This document shows positions 62,499-64,000 of a DNA stretch of 64,000 nucleotides, one piece after another. The notes beneath the pieces are model-generated. The model was not told the DNA's origin. It searched no databases and saw only the letters and a list, made by a program, of their open reading frames with translations. The position numbers and the translations under genes were made by a program. Within the stretch, counting starts at the first letter, position 1. Every line of letters begins with the position of its first letter. Source of the stretch: Erwinia sp. OLFS4 (GTDB lineage Bacteria > Pseudomonadota > Gammaproteobacteria > Enterobacterales > Enterobacteriaceae); NCBI RefSeq assembly GCF_002752165.1, contig NZ_MOMB01000047.1, forward strand, positions 1 to 64,000, read 5' to 3'.

Positions 62499-62650
62499 GC
62501 GACGGCACACTCTCCTACCGCGGGTCGGTGATGTCCTGGCCCGCTTATTTCCGTAAATTTCCCCTTTCGCCCGGCGGCTGCCTGAAGCTATAGTCAAAGG
62601 CCGGACAGCGTTTGTCCTCATCGTCTGAGAAGAAAAAAAGGAAGCCGGCA

Positions 62651-63691
62651 ATGCAACTTCACCGTATCCCCCACAGCACCCTTGAAATCAGTACGCTGGG
62701 GCTGGGCACTATGACGTTTGGTGAGCAAAACAGTGAAGCCGACGCCCATGCACAATTAGATTACGCCGTCGCACGTGGTATCAATCTGATTGACACTGCT
62801 GAGATGTATCCGGTACCTCCACGTCCGCAAACCCAGGGGCTGACCGAGCAATATATTGGTAGCTGGCTGAAAAAACGTGGTCATCGTGAAAAACTGATCA
62901 TCGCCTCAAAAGTGGCCGGCCCGGTACGTGGCAGCGATGCGGCAATCCGGCCGCAACAGGCGCTGGATCGTAAAAACATCCGCGAAGCACTGGATGCCAG
63001 CCTCAAACGGCTTAATACCGATTATATCGATCTCTATCAGCTGCACTGGCCGCAGCGTCAGACCAATTTCTTCGGTAAGCTGAATTATCAGTACGCCGAC
63101 GCGGGCGTCCCGGTTACGCTGCTTGAAAGTCTGGAAGCATTGAATGAGCAGGTGCGCGCCGGAAAAATACGCTACATCGGCGTTTCCAATGAAACGCCCT
63201 GGGGAGTAATGCGCTATCTGCAACTGGCGGAAAAACATCAGCTGCCGCGTATTGTGACCATTCAGAACCCCTATAGCCTGCTGAACCGCAGTTTTGAAGT
63301 CGGTCTGGCGGAAATCAGTCAGCATGAAGGTGTGGAATTACTGGCTTATTCAAGCCTGGCCTTTGGCGTCCTGAGCGGTAAATACCTTAACGGCGCGCAG
63401 CCCGCTAACGCGCGCAACACCCTGTTCACGCGCTTCCAGCGCTACAGCGGCGAGCAGGCAGGACTGGCAACCGCCGAATATGTGGCACTGGCAGAGAAAC
63501 ATCGCCTCGATCCGTCACAGATGGCGCTGGCATTCGTGCGTCAGCAACCGTTCGTCTGCAGTACGCTACTGGGGGCAACCAGTCTGGCGCAGCTGAAAAC
63601 CAATATCGACAGTCTTGATCTGACGCTTGACCCACCACTGCTGGAACAGCTGGAAGCTATTCATCATCGCTACACCTTCCCCGCGCCCTGA
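62651..63691 (+). CDS. tas: Aldo-keto reductase Tas
   Basis: NADP(H)-dependent aldo-keto reductase, 346 aa from ATG 62651 (AAAAGGAAG upstream), equal to E. coli Tas, which was found as a suppressor of tyrosine auxotrophy. Catalytic Asp-Tyr-Lys-His set: LIDTAEMY, ASKVAG and LYQLHWP; cofactor segment GVSNETPWGV and STLLGATSLAQL. Its natural substrate is unknown. Convergent with lplT. Confidence 0.95.
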   Translation: MQLHRIPHSTLEISTLGLGTMTFGEQNSEADAHAQLDYAVARGINLIDTAEMYPVPPRPQTQGLTEQYIGSWLKKRGHREKLIIASKVAGPVRGSDAAIRPQQALDRKNIREALDASLKRLNTDYIDLYQLHWPQRQTNFFGKLNYQYADAGVPVTLLESLEALNEQVRAGKIRYIGVSNETPWGVMRYLQLAEKHQLPRIVTIQNPYSLLNRSFEVGLAEISQHEGVELLAYSSLAFGVLSGKYLNGAQPANARNTLFTRFQRYSGEQAGLATAEYVALAEKHRLDPSQMALAFVRQQPFVCSTLLGATSLAQLKTNIDSLDLTLDPPLLEQLEAIHHRYTFPAP

Positions 63692-63776
63692 CCAGTAAAC
63701 CTTCGGCTCGCGCCCGGCGGCTCAGGGCGACGTGCCGGAGGTAGTCTGCACGGGTTCTGTTGTCTGAATGTCCCGG

Positions 63777-64000
63777 TCAGGGATTCGACGGTCTTGCCCG
63801 CTGGCGGCGCGGCCATAGCCACAACCCACCCACAGCCAGCGCAAACAGCGCACCAAAGCCAACGCCGGTCACCACCGGCGACGCGCCAAGCCTGATCGCC
63901 AGTGAATAAAGCCCCAGCATCAGCAGCATTGCGGTATTTTCACCCAGATTCTGTACTGCTATCGCATTACCTGCCCCGACTTTGGCCTTACCGACCTCCT
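63777..64000 (-). CDS. lplT: Lysophospholipid transporter LplT, C-terminal part
   Basis: 3' end of a gene continuing past the right edge. The visible 74 codons include [19 protein letters not shown] and the last TM helices ([22 protein letters not shown]), ending with a basic tail [11 protein letters not shown]. This is the end of LplT, an MFS flippase that brings lysophospholipids to the acyltransferase Aas. Position beside tas agrees with E. coli. Confidence 0.93.
   Translation of the reverse strand, partial: EVGKAKVGAGNAIAVQNLGENTAMLLMLGLYSLAIRLGASPVVTGVGFGALFALAVGGLWLWPRRQRARPSNP

Overview
The window is chromosomal DNA from an enterobacterium (Enterobacterales). Gene order follows the region around 62-64 min of the E. 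coli K-12 map almost gene for gene: relA-rlmD-barA, gudPXD, yqcA-truC-yqcC-csrB-syd-queF-ppnN-xni-rlmM-ygdD-gcvA-gcvB-ygdI-csdA-csdE-tcdA-mltA-metZW-amiC-argA-recD-recB-recC-ppd genes, then thyA-lgt-ptsP-rppH-mutH-ygdQ-ygdR-tas-lplT. The proteins are clearly orthologous but diverged, and there is an orphan lacZ and a joined glucarate operon. An Erwiniaceae-like lineage (Erwinia/Pantoea relatives) is the best guess from gene content; no rRNA is present to confirm it. All comparisons with E. coli are from memory.

Region by region. 1-178: right end of an IS1-family element cut by the window edge, lying just past relA. 235-6650: stringent response (relA), 23S rRNA methylation (rlmD) and the BarA hybrid sensor kinase. 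6651-13618: one leftward run gudP-gudX-gudD-garL-garR-garK, a whole route from D-glucarate uptake to 2-phosphoglycerate. 13975-27354: housekeeping genes plus three RNA loci: the CsrA-sequestering RNA CsrB, with a UvrY-type box upstream, the Hfq-dependent sRNA GcvB divergent from gcvA, and two tandem initiator tRNA genes. BarA and its output RNA CsrB are therefore in the same window.

27439-39218: amiC, argA (with an ArgR box pair) and the recombination operon. The protease III gene ptrA, normally between recC and recB, is reduced to a 54-codon in-frame remnant that keeps a ribosome-binding site and the overlap with recB. 39237-42439: qmcA-ybbJ lies between recC and the ppdA-ppdB-ygdB-ppdC pseudopilin operon. 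42759-55313: an accessory block between ppdA and thyA holds ddpX, yaiI, a DUF421 pair, proC, a Rieske-flavoprotein, psiF, a new tiny glycine-rich lipoprotein, lacZ, mdtG, a frameshifted yaiA, aroL and a DUF2076 gene. Several of these (psiF, proC, yaiI, aroL, yaiA, qmcA-ybbJ) come from the 8-11 min region in E. coli, so the block looks like a rearranged chromosome segment rather than phage or island DNA.

55409-64000: thyA-lgt, ptsP-rppH, a 686-bp non-coding stretch with DnaA-box matches, mutH, ygdQ, ygdR, tas and the 3' end of lplT. No CRISPR array, prophage or defence locus was seen. The most unusual points are the ptrA remnant, the yaiA frameshift, the altered helix-hairpin loop of Xni, the shortened GcvB R1 region and the relocated block.
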